From the NCBI RefSeq assembly GCF_014395425.1, contig NZ_CP060711.1, positions 248,001 to 312,000 on the forward strand: 64,000 nt of DNA. Reading direction: 5' to 3'. The notes beneath the pieces were generated by a model, which was given only the letters and a program-made list of their open reading frames with translations, made no database searches and was not told where the DNA came from. Positions 11,224 through 25,436 of the stretch are shown in pieces (position 1 is the first letter of the stretch; every line of letters starts with the position of its first letter). Position numbers and translations under genes: made by a program. The DNA is from Thermomonas brevis. GTDB taxonomy: Bacteria > Pseudomonadota > Gammaproteobacteria > Xanthomonadales > Xanthomonadaceae.

Positions 11224-14200
11224 TTACCCGACGATGCGGTTGCGCCCGCTGCGCTTGGCCTCGTACAGGAGCAGGTCGGCGCGGGCCACCAGGGCTTCGT
11301 AGCGCGACGCGTCGCCCCGCTCCGCCACGCCGCCGCTGACCGACAGCGTCCAGCCCGGCGCGTATTCGCTGCAGTCGATGGCCTGCACGCGCTGGCGCAT
11401 CGCCTCGCAGATGTCGCGGGCGCGCTCCAGCGACACCCGCTCGAACAGCACGGCGAACTCCTCGCCGCCCCAGCGCGCCAGCATGCCCGCGCCGTCCAGC
11501 GCGTCGCGCAGCGCATGCGCCACCGCCACCAGCGCGCGGTCGCCGGCGGCGTGGGAGTAGCGGTCGTTGATCTGCTTGAACTCGTCCACGTCGAACAGCG
11601 CGAAGCACAGCGACCGCCGGCTGCGCACGGCCCGGCCGAACGCCGCCTCCAGTTCCACGTCCAGGCTGCGGCGGTTGCCGACGCCGGTCAGCGCGTCCTC
11701 CAGCGCCATCCGCTCGAAGGCTTCCGACTGCTTGCGCAGCCGGTCCAGCAGCAGCGTCTTTTCCTGGTCGGATTCGCGCAGCCGCTCGGCGTGCTCGCGC
11801 AGGTCGCGGGTGCGCTGCTCGACCATGCCTTCCAACCGCTCCGCACGCTGGCGCAGGTGGCTGACGCGCCAGAGGAAAAGCCCGTAGACCAGCAGGGCCG
11901 CCAGCAGCGCCGCGGCGACGATGAAGCCGCGCCGCTGCCAGGGCTGCGGCGCGATCTCCACCTGGACCGAGGTGATGCCCGGGCTCCAGCCGCGCCCCAA
12001 CCCGGGCGCGGACACGTTGACGTCGAAGCGGTAGGCGCCGGGACCGAGGTTGGTGTACTGCACGACCCGCCGGTTGCCCTGCTCCACCCAGCCGGTTTCC
12101 AGGCCTTCCAGGCGATGCCGATAGCGCAGGAAGCGCGACGCCAGGAAGCTCGGCGCCGCGTAGCGGAATTCCAGCTTGCGGGTTCCGGCCGGCAGCCGCA
12201 GCACGCCGGCCAGCGACACCGGCCGGTCGTCCGCCAGCACCTGCTCCAGCACCGCATGCGGCAGCTCGTGCCGGTACTTGCCCAGCGTGCCGGGCGCGAT
12301 CGTCGCCGCGCCGCGCGCGGTCGCGACCCAGATGTTGCCGCGCGCATCGCGCAGCGCGACCGGCCCGGAACCGCCGTTGCACTGCGAACTCACCAGCCCG
12401 TCCGCTTCGCCGAAGTGGTCGAAGCGCAGCGGCGCGCGGCGGCCGGCCAGCACCGCCTCGGCTTCCTTGCGCGGAAGCCGCAGGACGCCGCGGTTGGAGG
12501 TCAGCCACAGGTTGCCGAGGCGGTCGTCGACGACCGCGAACAGGGTGTCGAACGGCAGCCCGCTCGCCAGCCCGAGCCCCTGCAGCCGGCCGTCGCGGTA
12601 GCGCAGCAGGCCGCGGTCGGTGGCCATCCACATGGTGCCGTCGGCGTCCTCGAGGAACCCGAACACGTCCTGTGCGCCGTTCATCGCCCGCATGTCGAGC
12701 GGATGCACCGTCTCGCCGACGATCCGCACCGCGCCGTTCGAGGTGCCGACCCACAGCGTGCCGTCGCGCGCCAGGTGCAGGGAAATGATGAAGTCCCGCT
12801 GCAGGCCCTGCGCCATCCCGAACAGCTGGAACTGCCCGTCGCGCATCCGCACCAGCCCGCGGGTGGTACCGATCCAGACGTTGCCGTTCGCGTCCTCGGC
12901 CAGCGCGCGCACCTGGTTGCTGCCCGGCATGCCGCGCGCGCTGTCGTAACGGGCGACGATGCGGCCGTCGCGCATGCGCAGCACGCCGTCGGTGTAGCTG
13001 CCGATCAGCAGGCTGCCGTCGCGGGCCTGCAGCAGGCTGAGGACGGAATCGCCCGGCATCCCGTCCGCCTTGGTGTAGCGGGCCACGATCGCGTTGTCGC
13101 GCCACAGGTTCAGGCCGCGCCCGGTGCCGATCCACATGCCGCCGCCCGGCGCTTCGGCCAGCGCGCGCACGTAGTCGTCGGTCATGCCCTGGTCGCTGTT
13201 CCAGGTGGTGAACGGCGCATCGCTCAGGCGCATCAGGCCGGCATTGGTCCCGGCCCAGATGCTGCCCTCGCGGTCCACCAGCAGGGAGGCGACGCGGTTG
13301 TTGGGTAGCTCGCGGCCGCTGGTGAAATGCTCCACCGCCGATCCCGCCAACCGGAACAACCCGTTGTTGACCGTGCCCACCCACAGGTGGCCGGCCGCGT
13401 CTTCGGCGAGGCTGGGAACGCCGTCGTTCGGCAGCAGCGGCGACACCAGTTCGAAGCGCTCCGATTTGCCGATGCGGCGATAGGCGCCGCGCTCGGTGCC
13501 GACCAGCAGCTCGCCCTTCGCGGTTTCCACCACCCGGAACACCGGCGCGTCCGGCAGGCCGGCGCTTCGCGGCACGAGACGCGCCTGCCCGTCGACGATG
13601 TGGACGAGGCCGCCTGCGGTGGCCGCCCAGATGCTGCCGTCGCGGGCTTCCAGCAGGGCGAACGCCACGTTGCTGGGCAACCGCCCGTTGCCGACGTTGA
13701 ACTGGATGGCCTTGCCGTGGTCGAGGCAGGTGATGCCCAGGCTTTCGGTGGCCGCCCACAGCCGTCCCTGCCGATCCAGCAGGGCGTCCATGATTTCGTC
13801 CTGGGCCAGGCCGTCGGCGACCCGCCACGTCCTCCAGTCGTCGCCCTGCTTCACCGTCACGCCGCCGCGGGACGTGCCGACGACGACCGCGCCGCCGTCC
13901 GACGCGCGCACCGAGCGCACGCCGTTATCCTTCATCGCCGGCGTGTTGCTGCGGTCGAACAGCTGGAACTCCAGCCCGTTGTAGCGCACCAAGCCTTCCC
14001 AGGTGCCGAGCCAGAGGTAGCCATCCGGGGTCTGGGCGATGGCGTTGACCTGGTTGTGCGGCAGGCCCTGCCGGGTGGTCCAGGTTTCGCGGTAGAACGC
14101 GGTGATCGGCTTTTCGGTCGCCGCCGGCTGCGGCGCATCGAGGGCAAGCGCGGCGCACGGCCACAGGCACAGCGCGGCCAATACGCCGAGCATCGCCGCA

Positions 14201-14232
14201 AGCCAGCCGTATCGCGCAGACGCCCCCTGCAT
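11224..14232 (-). CDS. Membrane diguanylate cyclase with periplasmic two-component-regulator beta-propeller
   Basis: 1002 residues. A signal/anchor segment (WLAAMLGVLAALCLWPCAALA) precedes about 14 Reg_prop repeats (pattern WxGTxxGLxR..DG) forming two probable periplasmic propellers from about residue 45 to 670. A Y_Y_Y-type immunoglobulin-like domain (about 690-750), one membrane helix (about 768-785), a coiled coil and a C-terminal GGDEF domain follow. The active-site motif GGEEF is intact (about 918-924). The inhibitory RxxD I-site is not present; the equivalent position reads DGAG, suggesting no canonical product inhibition. Predicted role: sensing an extracytoplasmic ligand and making c-di-GMP. 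The ligand cannot be deduced. Confidence 0.92.
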   Translation of the reverse strand: MQGASARYGWLAAMLGVLAALCLWPCAALALDAPQPAATEKPITAFYRETWTTRQGLPHNQVNAIAQTPDGYLWLGTWEGLVRYNGLEFQLFDRSNTPAMKDNGVRSVRASDGGAVVVGTSRGGVTVKQGDDWRTWRVADGLAQDEIMDALLDRQGRLWAATESLGITCLDHGKAIQFNVGNGRLPSNVAFALLEARDGSIWAATAGGLVHIVDGQARLVPRSAGLPDAPVFRVVETAKGELLVGTERGAYRRIGKSERFELVSPLLPNDGVPSLAEDAAGHLWVGTVNNGLFRLAGSAVEHFTSGRELPNNRVASLLVDREGSIWAGTNAGLMRLSDAPFTTWNSDQGMTDDYVRALAEAPGGGMWIGTGRGLNLWRDNAIVARYTKADGMPGDSVLSLLQARDGSLLIGSYTDGVLRMRDGRIVARYDSARGMPGSNQVRALAEDANGNVWIGTTRGLVRMRDGQFQLFGMAQGLQRDFIISLHLARDGTLWVGTSNGAVRIVGETVHPLDMRAMNGAQDVFGFLEDADGTMWMATDRGLLRYRDGRLQGLGLASGLPFDTLFAVVDDRLGNLWLTSNRGVLRLPRKEAEAVLAGRRAPLRFDHFGEADGLVSSQCNGGSGPVALRDARGNIWVATARGAATIAPGTLGKYRHELPHAVLEQVLADDRPVSLAGVLRLPAGTRKLEFRYAAPSFLASRFLRYRHRLEGLETGWVEQGNRRVVQYTNLGPGAYRFDVNVSAPGLGRGWSPGITSVQVEIAPQPWQRRGFIVAAALLAALLVYGLFLWRVSHLRQRAERLEGMVEQRTRDLREHAERLRESDQEKTLLLDRLRKQSEAFERMALEDALTGVGNRRSLDVELEAAFGRAVRSRRSLCFALFDVDEFKQINDRYSHAAGDRALVAVAHALRDALDGAGMLARWGGEEFAVLFERVSLERARDICEAMRQRVQAIDCSEYAPGWTLSVSGGVAERGDASRYEALVARADLLLYEAKRSGRNRIVG

Positions 14233-14261
14233 CCGGCCCCGCCCCCTGTCCCTGTCGTGCC

Positions 14262-14846
14262 TCAGTCCACTGCCGGTCCGGCCAGCGCGCCCATGTGGCG
14301 GCGATAGTGGCGCAATTCGGCGATGGAATCGTGAACGTCGCTCAACGCGGTGTGCGCGGAATGCTTCTGCACGCCGTCCAGAACCTGCGGCGCCCAGCGG
14401 CGCGCCAGCTCCTTGAGCGTGCTGACGTCCAGGTTGCGGTAGTGGAAATGACGCTCCAGCGACGGCATCAGCCGATGCAGGAAGCGGCGGTCCTGGCAGA
14501 TCGAATTGCCGCACATCGGCGAGGCGTTCGCCGGCACCCACTCCTGCAGGAAGGCCAGCGTGCGCGCCTCGGCCTCGCCCAGCGGCACGCCCTCCTCCAG
14601 CACGCGCCGCCACAGCCCGGACTTGCCGTGCTGGTTGCGGTTCCAGTCGTCCATCGCCTCCAGCGTTTCAAGCGAGTGGGCGATCGCCAGCTCCGGCCCC
14701 TCGGCGAGCACGTTGAGCTGGCTGTCGGTGACCACGGTGGCGATTTCCAGGATGCCGTCGCGGTCGGTATCGAGCCCGGTCATTTCCAGGTCGATCCAGA
14801 TCAGGCGCTGGTTGGGCGAATCGTCGGGCATCGGGCTCGCGCGCAT
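14262..14846 (-). CDS. orn: Oligoribonuclease
   Basis: 194 residues (189 if started at the second ATG, 14831). A DEDDh 3'-5' exonuclease that degrades 2-5-nt RNAs and pGpG, the linear product of c-di-GMP breakdown. Exo I is [12 protein letters not shown] (catalytic D and E). Exo II includes the [12 protein letters not shown] region. Exo III is [17 protein letters not shown] with catalytic His and Asp. It lies directly upstream of a diguanylate cyclase on the same strand, functionally apt though such linkage can be chance. Confidence 0.96.
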   Translation of the reverse strand: MRASPMPDDSPNQRLIWIDLEMTGLDTDRDGILEIATVVTDSQLNVLAEGPELAIAHSLETLEAMDDWNRNQHGKSGLWRRVLEEGVPLGEAEARTLAFLQEWVPANASPMCGNSICQDRRFLHRLMPSLERHFHYRNLDVSTLKELARRWAPQVLDGVQKHSAHTALSDVHDSIAELRHYRRHMGALAGPAVD

Positions 14847-14889
14847 GGTGGAGTATGGGCATCATACCGGCTCGCCATCGGGACGCCGC

Positions 14890-15366
14890 ATGCTCCAGAA
14901 CACCGCCCTCGCCCTCGGCCACCACGCCATCCTGACCGCGATGCTGGCCCCCGCGTTCTTCCTGACCGCCACGGCCTCGCTGCTGATGTCGGCCAACACC
15001 CGGCTGGCGCGCGTGGTGGATCGGCTGCGCGCCCTGATCGTCGCCTGGGAACACGATGCGCCGGACCGCAGCGAGCGCGACGACCAGATCCTGCGCCACC
15101 GCCGCCGTGCGCACCTCGTGCTGCGCGCCTGCCGCCTGCTGTACGGTGCGCTGGCCAGCTTCGTCGGCACCAGCCTGGCGCTGGCCGCGGACGCGCTGCT
15201 GGACTCGCGCCTCGGCGCGCTTCCGACCGCGATGGCTGTGGTCGGCGTGCTGTTCCTGCTGGCCGCCAGCTTCGCGATGTGGCGCGAGGTCAGCCTGGCG
15301 GTGAAGAGTTTCGATATGGAGCTGGATCAGAGCATGGCGAAGCGGCGTCCGCAAGACGCGCACTGA
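14890..15366 (+). CDS. DUF2721-like membrane protein
   Basis: 158 residues. Three hydrophobic segments (about 14-36, 85-105 and 112-132) surround a charged cytoplasmic loop (RLARVVDRLRALIVAW and RSERDDQILRHRRRAHLVLRA). The N-terminal ML-P-FF-TA-LL pattern followed by NTRLARVVDR resembles DUF2721, whose members are of unknown function. The gene is alone between orn (divergent) and tadA (convergent). Confidence 0.7.
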   Translation: MLQNTALALGHHAILTAMLAPAFFLTATASLLMSANTRLARVVDRLRALIVAWEHDAPDRSERDDQILRHRRRAHLVLRACRLLYGALASFVGTSLALAADALLDSRLGALPTAMAVVGVLFLLAASFAMWREVSLAVKSFDMELDQSMAKRRPQDAH

Positions 15367-15375
15367 CGGCGCAGG

Positions 15376-17396
<2,021 letters not shown>

Positions 17397-17426
17397 GCGC
17401 TGACTGGCTTTCGATGTTGGATACAA

Positions 17427-17452
17427 CAAAGGGAGTCTTGCGGCTCCCTTTG
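17427..17452 (-). terminator. Hairpin between guaB and guaA
   Basis: A perfect 9-bp stem CAAAGGGAG / CTCCCTTTG with an 8-nt loop. On the transcribed (minus) strand it is followed by TTGTATCC, a weak U-tract. It could reduce read-through from guaB to guaA or stabilise the guaB mRNA end rather than terminate fully. Confidence 0.55.
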
Positions 17453-17462
17453 CGTGGATGGA

Positions 17463-19990
<2,528 letters not shown>

Positions 19991-20045
19991 GCGGCAAGGT
20001 GCGTGGCGGGCGGACGCGCATTATCGCCCAGCGCGCAGGCCCGGC

Positions 20046-21089
20046 CTATTCCGAACCCTGCAATGGCGCGTCCGGTTGCGCCTGCTGCACGGCCTGCCCG
20101 GCCGCGGGACAGCGCGGGATGCCGGAACCGAGCACGCAGTTCACGCAGCAGGTGGGTGCCACCGGCGCGCTGGGCAGGAAGCTCGGCGGTTCCACCGGGC
20201 CGATCTTCGCGAGTTCGTCCTGCGGCTTGAGCTTGAGCACCGCCGCCCAATCCTGGCGGTTGAAGTTGCAGGCGGCCTGCGTCTGCGGCGAGCACTCCAC
20301 ATCGCCTTCGGTGCGCTGCGGCATGCCCCACAGCTGGCCCTGCGCGTTGAGGTTGAGGACGCGCATGGTCACCGCCTGCTGCACGTTGCCGCCGATGGCG
20401 TAGGCCTTGCCGTCGTCGACCGCGACGATCATGTCGCAGTGCATCGGCAGGCCCCCGCTGATGCCGTCGATGGTCTTCGCCAGCCCGTCGTAGCCGTACA
20501 CGCGGGTGGTGCGCACGTAGCAGAGCATGTCACCGGTTTCCAGCTTCGCCGACATCGGTTCGACCAAGCGGTACGGGCTGCCGGCGGCGTCCTTGCGCGC
20601 CGCGCGCACGTAGTCGAAATGGCTGGCCGAGCTGCGGAAGCCGGGCACGCCGGCGCGTTGCATCACCCAGCTCACGAATGCGGCCGACCACGGGTTGTCG
20701 ACCACGAAACCGCGGCAGCCCAGACCGGGATACGAGAGATTCAGTGCGGCGTAGCCGCAGTCGCTGGCGCCGGGCTTGAAGCCCATCGGCGACAGCAGCC
20801 CGCTGGCCTGCCAGTAGAACGCCACCCGCCGCCAGGGCGAGCCGCCGTCCTTGAGCCCGCTGCCTTCCGCCTCGTAGGCGGTAAGGCTGGCCAGCCGGCC
20901 TTCGGTGTCGATGAACGGCCGGTTCCAGCGCAGGTGCTCGTCGCAGGCGATCGCCGCGATGCGGGTGGCGACCTGCGGATCGGACTGGCGCTGCGACAGC
21001 GCGGGACACTGGTCGGCGGCGAACGCGTTGCCGGCGGCCAGCAGCAGGCAGGCGAGCAGCAAACGGCGCATCCATGCGTAGATCGACAT
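20046..21089 (-). CDS. Exported DUF2272 protein with Cys-rich tail
   Basis: 347 residues with a Sec signal peptide (RLLLACLLLAAGNAFA, cleaved near residue 24). The DUF2272 core shows WRNRPF-like WNRPFIDTEGR, PWSAAFVSWVMQRAGV and the GDMLCYVR...HCDMIVAVDDGKAYAIGGN regions, a fold distantly like NlpC/P60 or CHAP cysteine hydrolases; enzymatic activity is not demonstrated. After the core there is a Pro-rich tail with CCVNC and a further Cys. A GGAGG site 9 nt before ATG 21089 supports this start. Single gene between folD and der. Confidence 0.8.
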   Translation of the reverse strand: MSIYAWMRRLLLACLLLAAGNAFAADQCPALSQRQSDPQVATRIAAIACDEHLRWNRPFIDTEGRLASLTAYEAEGSGLKDGGSPWRRVAFYWQASGLLSPMGFKPGASDCGYAALNLSYPGLGCRGFVVDNPWSAAFVSWVMQRAGVPGFRSSASHFDYVRAARKDAAGSPYRLVEPMSAKLETGDMLCYVRTTRVYGYDGLAKTIDGISGGLPMHCDMIVAVDDGKAYAIGGNVQQAVTMRVLNLNAQGQLWGMPQRTEGDVECSPQTQAACNFNRQDWAAVLKLKPQDELAKIGPVEPPSFLPSAPVAPTCCVNCVLGSGIPRCPAAGQAVQQAQPDAPLQGSE

Positions 21090-21192
21090 CAGGCAATTCC
21101 TCCGGCGCCCCGCGCCGCGTGATCACATTACCCCGGACAAGCGCGATTCCGCGTGCAGACCGGACATCGCGGCTCGGCCCGGGCGGCCGACA

Positions 21193-22593
21193 TCAGCCGC
21201 CGCGCTTCACGTGCCGCATCAGCCGGCGCTTCTTCGCCACCTGGCGCTCGCTCAGTTCGTTCTTCTTGCCTTCGTACGGATTGGCGCCTTCCCTGAACAC
21301 GAAGCGGATCGGCGTGCCGACCAGCTTGAAGCGCTTGCGGAAGAAGTTCTCCAGATAGCGCTGGTAGGTGGCGCTCAGCGTCTTCAGGCGGCTGCCGTGG
21401 ACGACGAAGGTGGGCGGGCTCTCGCCGCCCGGATGGGCGAAGCGCAGCTTGGCGACGTGGCCGCGCACCACCGGCGGCGGATTGGCCTCGTACGCCGCTT
21501 CCATGGCGCGGGTCACGTCCGCGGTGCTGAACTCGCGGGTGGCCGAACCGTGCGCGCGGTGGATCGCCTTGAACAGTTCGCGCAGGCCCGAGCCGTGCAG
21601 CGCGGAGATGCGCACGCGCTCGGCCCAACTGACGAAGCTCAGCTTGCGCTCGGCCAGCGCCTCGGCCTGCTGGCGCTCGTAGTCGGTGCGGCCGTCCCAT
21701 TTGTTGATCGCAACGACCAGCGCGCGGCCCGCGTCCAGCGCCGCGCCCAGCACGGTGGCGTCCTGGTCGGTCACGCCCTCGCTTGCGTCCAGCATCAGCA
21801 CCGCGACCTGGCACTGTTCCAGCGCCTGCAACGTCTTCACCACCGAGAACTTCTCGACCGCCTCCTCCACCTTGGAGCGGCGGCGCAGGCCGGCGGTGTC
21901 GATCAGGCGGTACTTGCGGCCGTCGCGTTCCAGATCGACGGCGATCGAATCCCGGGTGGTGCCCGGCACTTCCGACGCGATCATCCGCTCCTCGCCGAGG
22001 ATGCGGTTGACCAGCGTGGACTTGCCCACGTTCGGGCGGCCGACGAAGGCAATGCGGATGCGCTCCGGATCGTCGTCCAGGGTTTCCGCCGCGCCTTCCT
22101 CGGGCAGCAGCTTGACGGCCTTCGCCAGCAGCTCGTCGATGCCGGTGCGGTGCGCGGACGAGATCGCCAGCGCTTCGCTGAAGCCGTAGCGGGCGAACTC
22201 CGCCAGCGCCGCGCGCACGTCGATGCCGTCGGACTTGTTGACGATCAGCAGCGTCGGCTTGGACAGCTTGCGCAACCAGCGCAGGATGTCGTCGTCCAGC
22301 GCCGATGCGCCTTCGCGGCCGTCGACGATGAACAGGATCAGGTCGGCTTCCTCGGCGGCGGCGCGCGACTGCCGCGCGGTCGCGCCGGCCAGGCCCTCGT
22401 CCTCGCCGGCGATGCCGCCGGTATCGACCAGCACGAACGGGCGGCCTTCGACCAGCCGGCAGACGCCGTAGTTGCGGTCGCGGGTCACGCCCGGTTCGTC
22501 GTGGACCAGCGCGTCGCGGGTGCGCGTCAACGCGTTGAACAGCGTGGACTTGCCGACATTGGGGCGCCCGACCAGGGCTACGAGGGGAAGCAT
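21193..22593 (-). CDS. der: Ribosome biogenesis GTPase Der (EngA)
   Basis: 466 residues with two tandem GTPase domains, each with its own P-loop GRPNVGKST (about 9-17 and 185-193), DxxG (DTGGIAGED and DTAGLRRR) and NKSD/NKWD motifs, followed by the C-terminal KH-like domain ending in a basic tail. Der acts in 50S subunit maturation. Start at [15 protein letters not shown], the usual N-terminus. Last gene of the ndk-to-der series; a hairpin terminator separates it from bamB. Confidence 0.97.
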   Translation of the reverse strand: MLPLVALVGRPNVGKSTLFNALTRTRDALVHDEPGVTRDRNYGVCRLVEGRPFVLVDTGGIAGEDEGLAGATARQSRAAAEEADLILFIVDGREGASALDDDILRWLRKLSKPTLLIVNKSDGIDVRAALAEFARYGFSEALAISSAHRTGIDELLAKAVKLLPEEGAAETLDDDPERIRIAFVGRPNVGKSTLVNRILGEERMIASEVPGTTRDSIAVDLERDGRKYRLIDTAGLRRRSKVEEAVEKFSVVKTLQALEQCQVAVLMLDASEGVTDQDATVLGAALDAGRALVVAINKWDGRTDYERQQAEALAERKLSFVSWAERVRISALHGSGLRELFKAIHRAHGSATREFSTADVTRAMEAAYEANPPPVVRGHVAKLRFAHPGGESPPTFVVHGSRLKTLSATYQRYLENFFRKRFKLVGTPIRFVFREGANPYEGKKNELSERQVAKKRRLMRHVKRGG

Positions 22594-22649
22594 CGGAATC
22601 GGACCTTTGGCTGCGGACGCGCACGGCATCCGTTTTTCATGCACTACGA

Positions 22650-22684
22650 AACAACAGCGGCCCCGGCAGGGTAGCCGGGGCCGC
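22650..22684 (-). terminator. Hairpin terminator after bamB
   Basis: A perfect 11-bp stem GCGGCCCCGGC / GCCGGGGCCGC (22657-22684) with a 6-nt loop; on the minus strand it is followed by TGTTGTTTCG. It lies 35 nt after bamB and 57 nt before der, so der probably also has its own promoter. Confidence 0.65.
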
Positions 22685-22719
22685 GCGAAGGTGCCAGCCG
22701 GAGAGGCTGGCCGGGCGCG

Positions 22720-23895
22720 TCACTGCAGCGCGAACGCCGCCAGCTTGCCGTCGCTGGTCTGCACGACCGCGATGTCATCGGACACCACCGGCGTGCCGGT
22801 GATCGCCTCGCCCAGCTTGCTGCGGGCGGCGAAGGCGCCGTCGTTCAGGCGCAGCCAGTGGACCACGCCGTCGAAATCGCCGACCACCGCGTAGTCGCCC
22901 TGCACCGCCGGCGCGGACACGTTGCGGTTGAGCAGACTGGCCTGCTGCCACAGGCTGCCGCCGCTGTTGCGATCCAGGCCAATGACGTTGCCGGTCTTGT
23001 CGGTCACGACCACCGCCGAATTGCTGACGCCCACGCCGCGCGCGCCGCCGTGCTCGCTGTCCCACATCACCTGGCCGCTGGGGCCGTCGATGGCGACGGT
23101 GTGGTTCTTGTAGCTGCTGGCGAACAGGGTGGTGCCCTGCAGCACCGGCTCGCCGTCGACGTCGGCCATGCGCTCCAGCTCGCTGCGGCCGTCGGCTTCG
23201 GCCACCGGCGTGGTCCACAGCACATTGCCGTCGTTGACGTTCAGCGCGGTCAGGGTGCCGTTGTCGCCACCGACGAACAGGATGCCCGGGCCGAGGGTCA
23301 TGCCGCCGGTGCCGCGCACGGTCAGCGCCGGCACGTCGACGCTGTAGAACCAGCGGCGCGCGCCGGTTTCGGCGTCGAACGCGGTGACCCGGCCGTCGTT
23401 GGAATGCACGAACACCGTGCCGCCGCCGATCACCGGCGCGGCCAGGACTTCGTTGTTGACCTTGGCGGTCCACTTCTCGTGGCCGTCGGCCGCGTCCAGC
23501 GCGATCACCTCGCCTTCCAGGCCACCCACCACCACCAGCCCGGAACCGGCGCCGGGGCCGCCGCTCAGCTGCAGCTCGGAGGCGTAGTGCCAGAGCTGGC
23601 CGCCGTTGTTCAGGTCGAACGCGGACACGCCGCCGTCGACCGCCGCCGCATAGACGCGGCCGTCCTCGACGACCGGATGCTGGCCGATGCCGAGATGCTT
23701 CTCGCCCTTGCCCACCGACGCCGTCCACAGCCGCTTGACGGTGACGGTCGGCGCGAAATCGACCAGCTTGGCCGGCTCGCCGGACTTGTCCTTGTTGCGG
23801 CCGCCGAACATGTTCTTGATCGAACTGCAGCCGGACAGCATGGCCACCGCCACGGCGGCGGCGGCGAACACCCGCAGGAAACGTCGCTTGTCCAT
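22720..23895 (-). CDS. bamB: Outer-membrane assembly lipoprotein BamB (YfgL)
   Basis: 391 residues. The lipoprotein signal ends in MLSGC (acylated Cys23). Eight-bladed PQQ-like propeller repeats follow (recurring DAxTGxxxW-like units such as DAADGHEKWTAKV and DAETGARRWFYSV). BamB is a BAM-complex scaffold. Its start overlaps the yfgM stop. It is the second BAM lipoprotein gene in this window besides bamE. Confidence 0.96.
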   Translation of the reverse strand: MDKRRFLRVFAAAAVAVAMLSGCSSIKNMFGGRNKDKSGEPAKLVDFAPTVTVKRLWTASVGKGEKHLGIGQHPVVEDGRVYAAAVDGGVSAFDLNNGGQLWHYASELQLSGGPGAGSGLVVVGGLEGEVIALDAADGHEKWTAKVNNEVLAAPVIGGGTVFVHSNDGRVTAFDAETGARRWFYSVDVPALTVRGTGGMTLGPGILFVGGDNGTLTALNVNDGNVLWTTPVAEADGRSELERMADVDGEPVLQGTTLFASSYKNHTVAIDGPSGQVMWDSEHGGARGVGVSNSAVVVTDKTGNVIGLDRNSGGSLWQQASLLNRNVSAPAVQGDYAVVGDFDGVVHWLRLNDGAFAARSKLGEAITGTPVVSDDIAVVQTSDGKLAAFALQ

Positions 23896-24542
23896 CAACC
23901 GTTGCTCCCGGCATGCGGCGGCGTGCCGCCCGCTTCGATCAGTTTCATGGTGATCAGGCGATGCTGCGGATTGCCCACGTCGACCAGCGCCAGCGCCTTG
24001 CGGTAGGCCTCCTGCGCCTTGGCCCTGTCGCCCAGCGCGAACTGCGCGTCGCCGCGCGCGTCCAGCATCGCCGCGTCGCGCTCGTCGTCGAGCAGCGGCA
24101 GCGCGTCCTTGGCCTTGCCGGCGTCGATCAGCAGGCGCGCGAGGCGTTCCCGCACCACCGGGCGCAGATCCGCCGCATTCGCGTTGTCCTGCTTGCGCAG
24201 GGTGGCGATGGCGTCGTCGCGCTTGCCGGCATCGACCTGCGCCTTGGCCAGCTGCAGCGCCGCCAGCGTGCCCAGGGTGGGATTGCCCTTGTCGAGGCCG
24301 GCGATCACCGCCTGGCCCTTGTCCTGCGGGATCTTGCCGGCTTCGAACGCCTCGCTGGCCTGCGCGTAGCTCGCGTTCGCCTGCATGCCGCTCTGCAGGC
24401 GCTGGCCCTGCCACCACTGCCAGCCGGCGATCACCGCCAGGCCGAGCCCGACGCCGCCGATCAGTCCAAGCGCATTGTTGCGCAGCCAGTTGCGTACCTG
24501 TTCGCTCTGTTCGTGCTCGTTGAGCAGTTCGTCAATCGCCAT
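23895..24542 (-). CDS. yfgM: YfgM-like inner-membrane TPR protein
   Basis: 215 residues. A short cytoplasmic N-terminus (ELLNEHEQSEQVRNWLRNN), one membrane helix (about 23-42, LGLIGGVGLGLAVIAGWQWW) and a periplasmic TPR domain match YfgM, a PpiD-associated chaperone partner at the Sec translocon in E. coli. It overlaps bamB by one base. In many gammaproteobacteria ispG and hisS lie between rodZ and yfgM; here they do not. Confidence 0.92.
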   Translation of the reverse strand: MAIDELLNEHEQSEQVRNWLRNNALGLIGGVGLGLAVIAGWQWWQGQRLQSGMQANASYAQASEAFEAGKIPQDKGQAVIAGLDKGNPTLGTLAALQLAKAQVDAGKRDDAIATLRKQDNANAADLRPVVRERLARLLIDAGKAKDALPLLDDERDAAMLDARGDAQFALGDRAKAQEAYRKALALVDVGNPQHRLITMKLIEAGGTPPHAGSNG

Positions 24543-24620
24543 GCTGCCTCTCGCCCGCCATCCGAGACGGGGCGTTGATCTTCTTGCGGTTATCGGGGGA
24601 AGCCCGCGCGACGTTGTCTT

Positions 24621-25436
24621 TCAGTCCGCCGCGACAAGCGAGCCGTCGGAGGATACCTCAAAGCGGGCGACGTTCGCGCGCGCATGCGCCACCGGGTCGA
24701 TCGCGCGGCCGCGGTCTTCCAGCTCCACCGCCGAGGCGTTGCCGATGGTCATGCGCCGCACCTGCGCCGCGGCATACCGACGCTCGACGCCGGCGGACAG
24801 GAGGGTCTTGTCGAGCATGCTGCCGTCGGTCGCGGTCACTTCCAGCCAGGTCTGGCCCTTGGTGCGCAGCACGATCTCGGCCGCCGGCGCGGCGGGCGGC
24901 TGCACCGCCGGAACGGGCGCCATCGAGGCGACCACCGTGCGCGGGGTCTTGCCGTCTTCGGCCGTGGCCGTGGCAGAGGACGGATCGACCGGCGCGTCCA
25001 GCGCGGCCACGCCCTCGGCGGTGCCGGCAAGGTGCTGGCGGGTCGCCACCCAGACCGGGATCACCAGCGACAGGGTCAGGACGATGTAGACCAGGCGGCG
25101 CCCGATCTGCTCCGCCCACCACTGCGCCTTCGGGATGTGGGTGCGGCTGACCAGCCTGGCCGGCTCCACTTGCCCCACGGTCAGCGCGTCCATGATCGGC
25201 GCGGTGGTCAGCCCGAGCAGACGCGAATAGCTGCGCACCTGTCCGCGCACGAACACCGGCGCGCCCAGCCGCGACCAGTCTTCCGCTTCCAGCGATTGCA
25301 CCACCCGCGCCGGCATGTGCAAGCGGGACGCCACGTCGTCGATGCTCAGGCCGGCAGCTTCGCGCGCGGAGCGCAGACGCGCGCCGCAGCCGGCGAGCGC
25401 CTCGTGGGTCGAGTCTGGATGGGAAGTCGGAGTCAT
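24621..25436 (-). CDS. rodZ: RodZ-like cytoskeletal regulator
   Basis: 271 residues. A Cro/CI-type helix-turn-helix (about 17-75, LRSAREAAGLSIDDVASRL onward) is followed by a basic juxtamembrane stretch, one membrane helix (113-132), a Pro/Ala/Thr-rich linker and a periplasmic DUF4115 domain (IVLRTKGQTWLEVTATDGS). RodZ links MreB to the elongasome and cell shape. Its start overlaps the pilW stop as ATGA. Confidence 0.93.
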   Translation of the reverse strand: MTPTSHPDSTHEALAGCGARLRSAREAAGLSIDDVASRLHMPARVVQSLEAEDWSRLGAPVFVRGQVRSYSRLLGLTTAPIMDALTVGQVEPARLVSRTHIPKAQWWAEQIGRRLVYIVLTLSLVIPVWVATRQHLAGTAEGVAALDAPVDPSSATATAEDGKTPRTVVASMAPVPAVQPPAAPAAEIVLRTKGQTWLEVTATDGSMLDKTLLSAGVERRYAAAQVRRMTIGNASAVELEDRGRAIDPVAHARANVARFEVSSDGSLVAAD

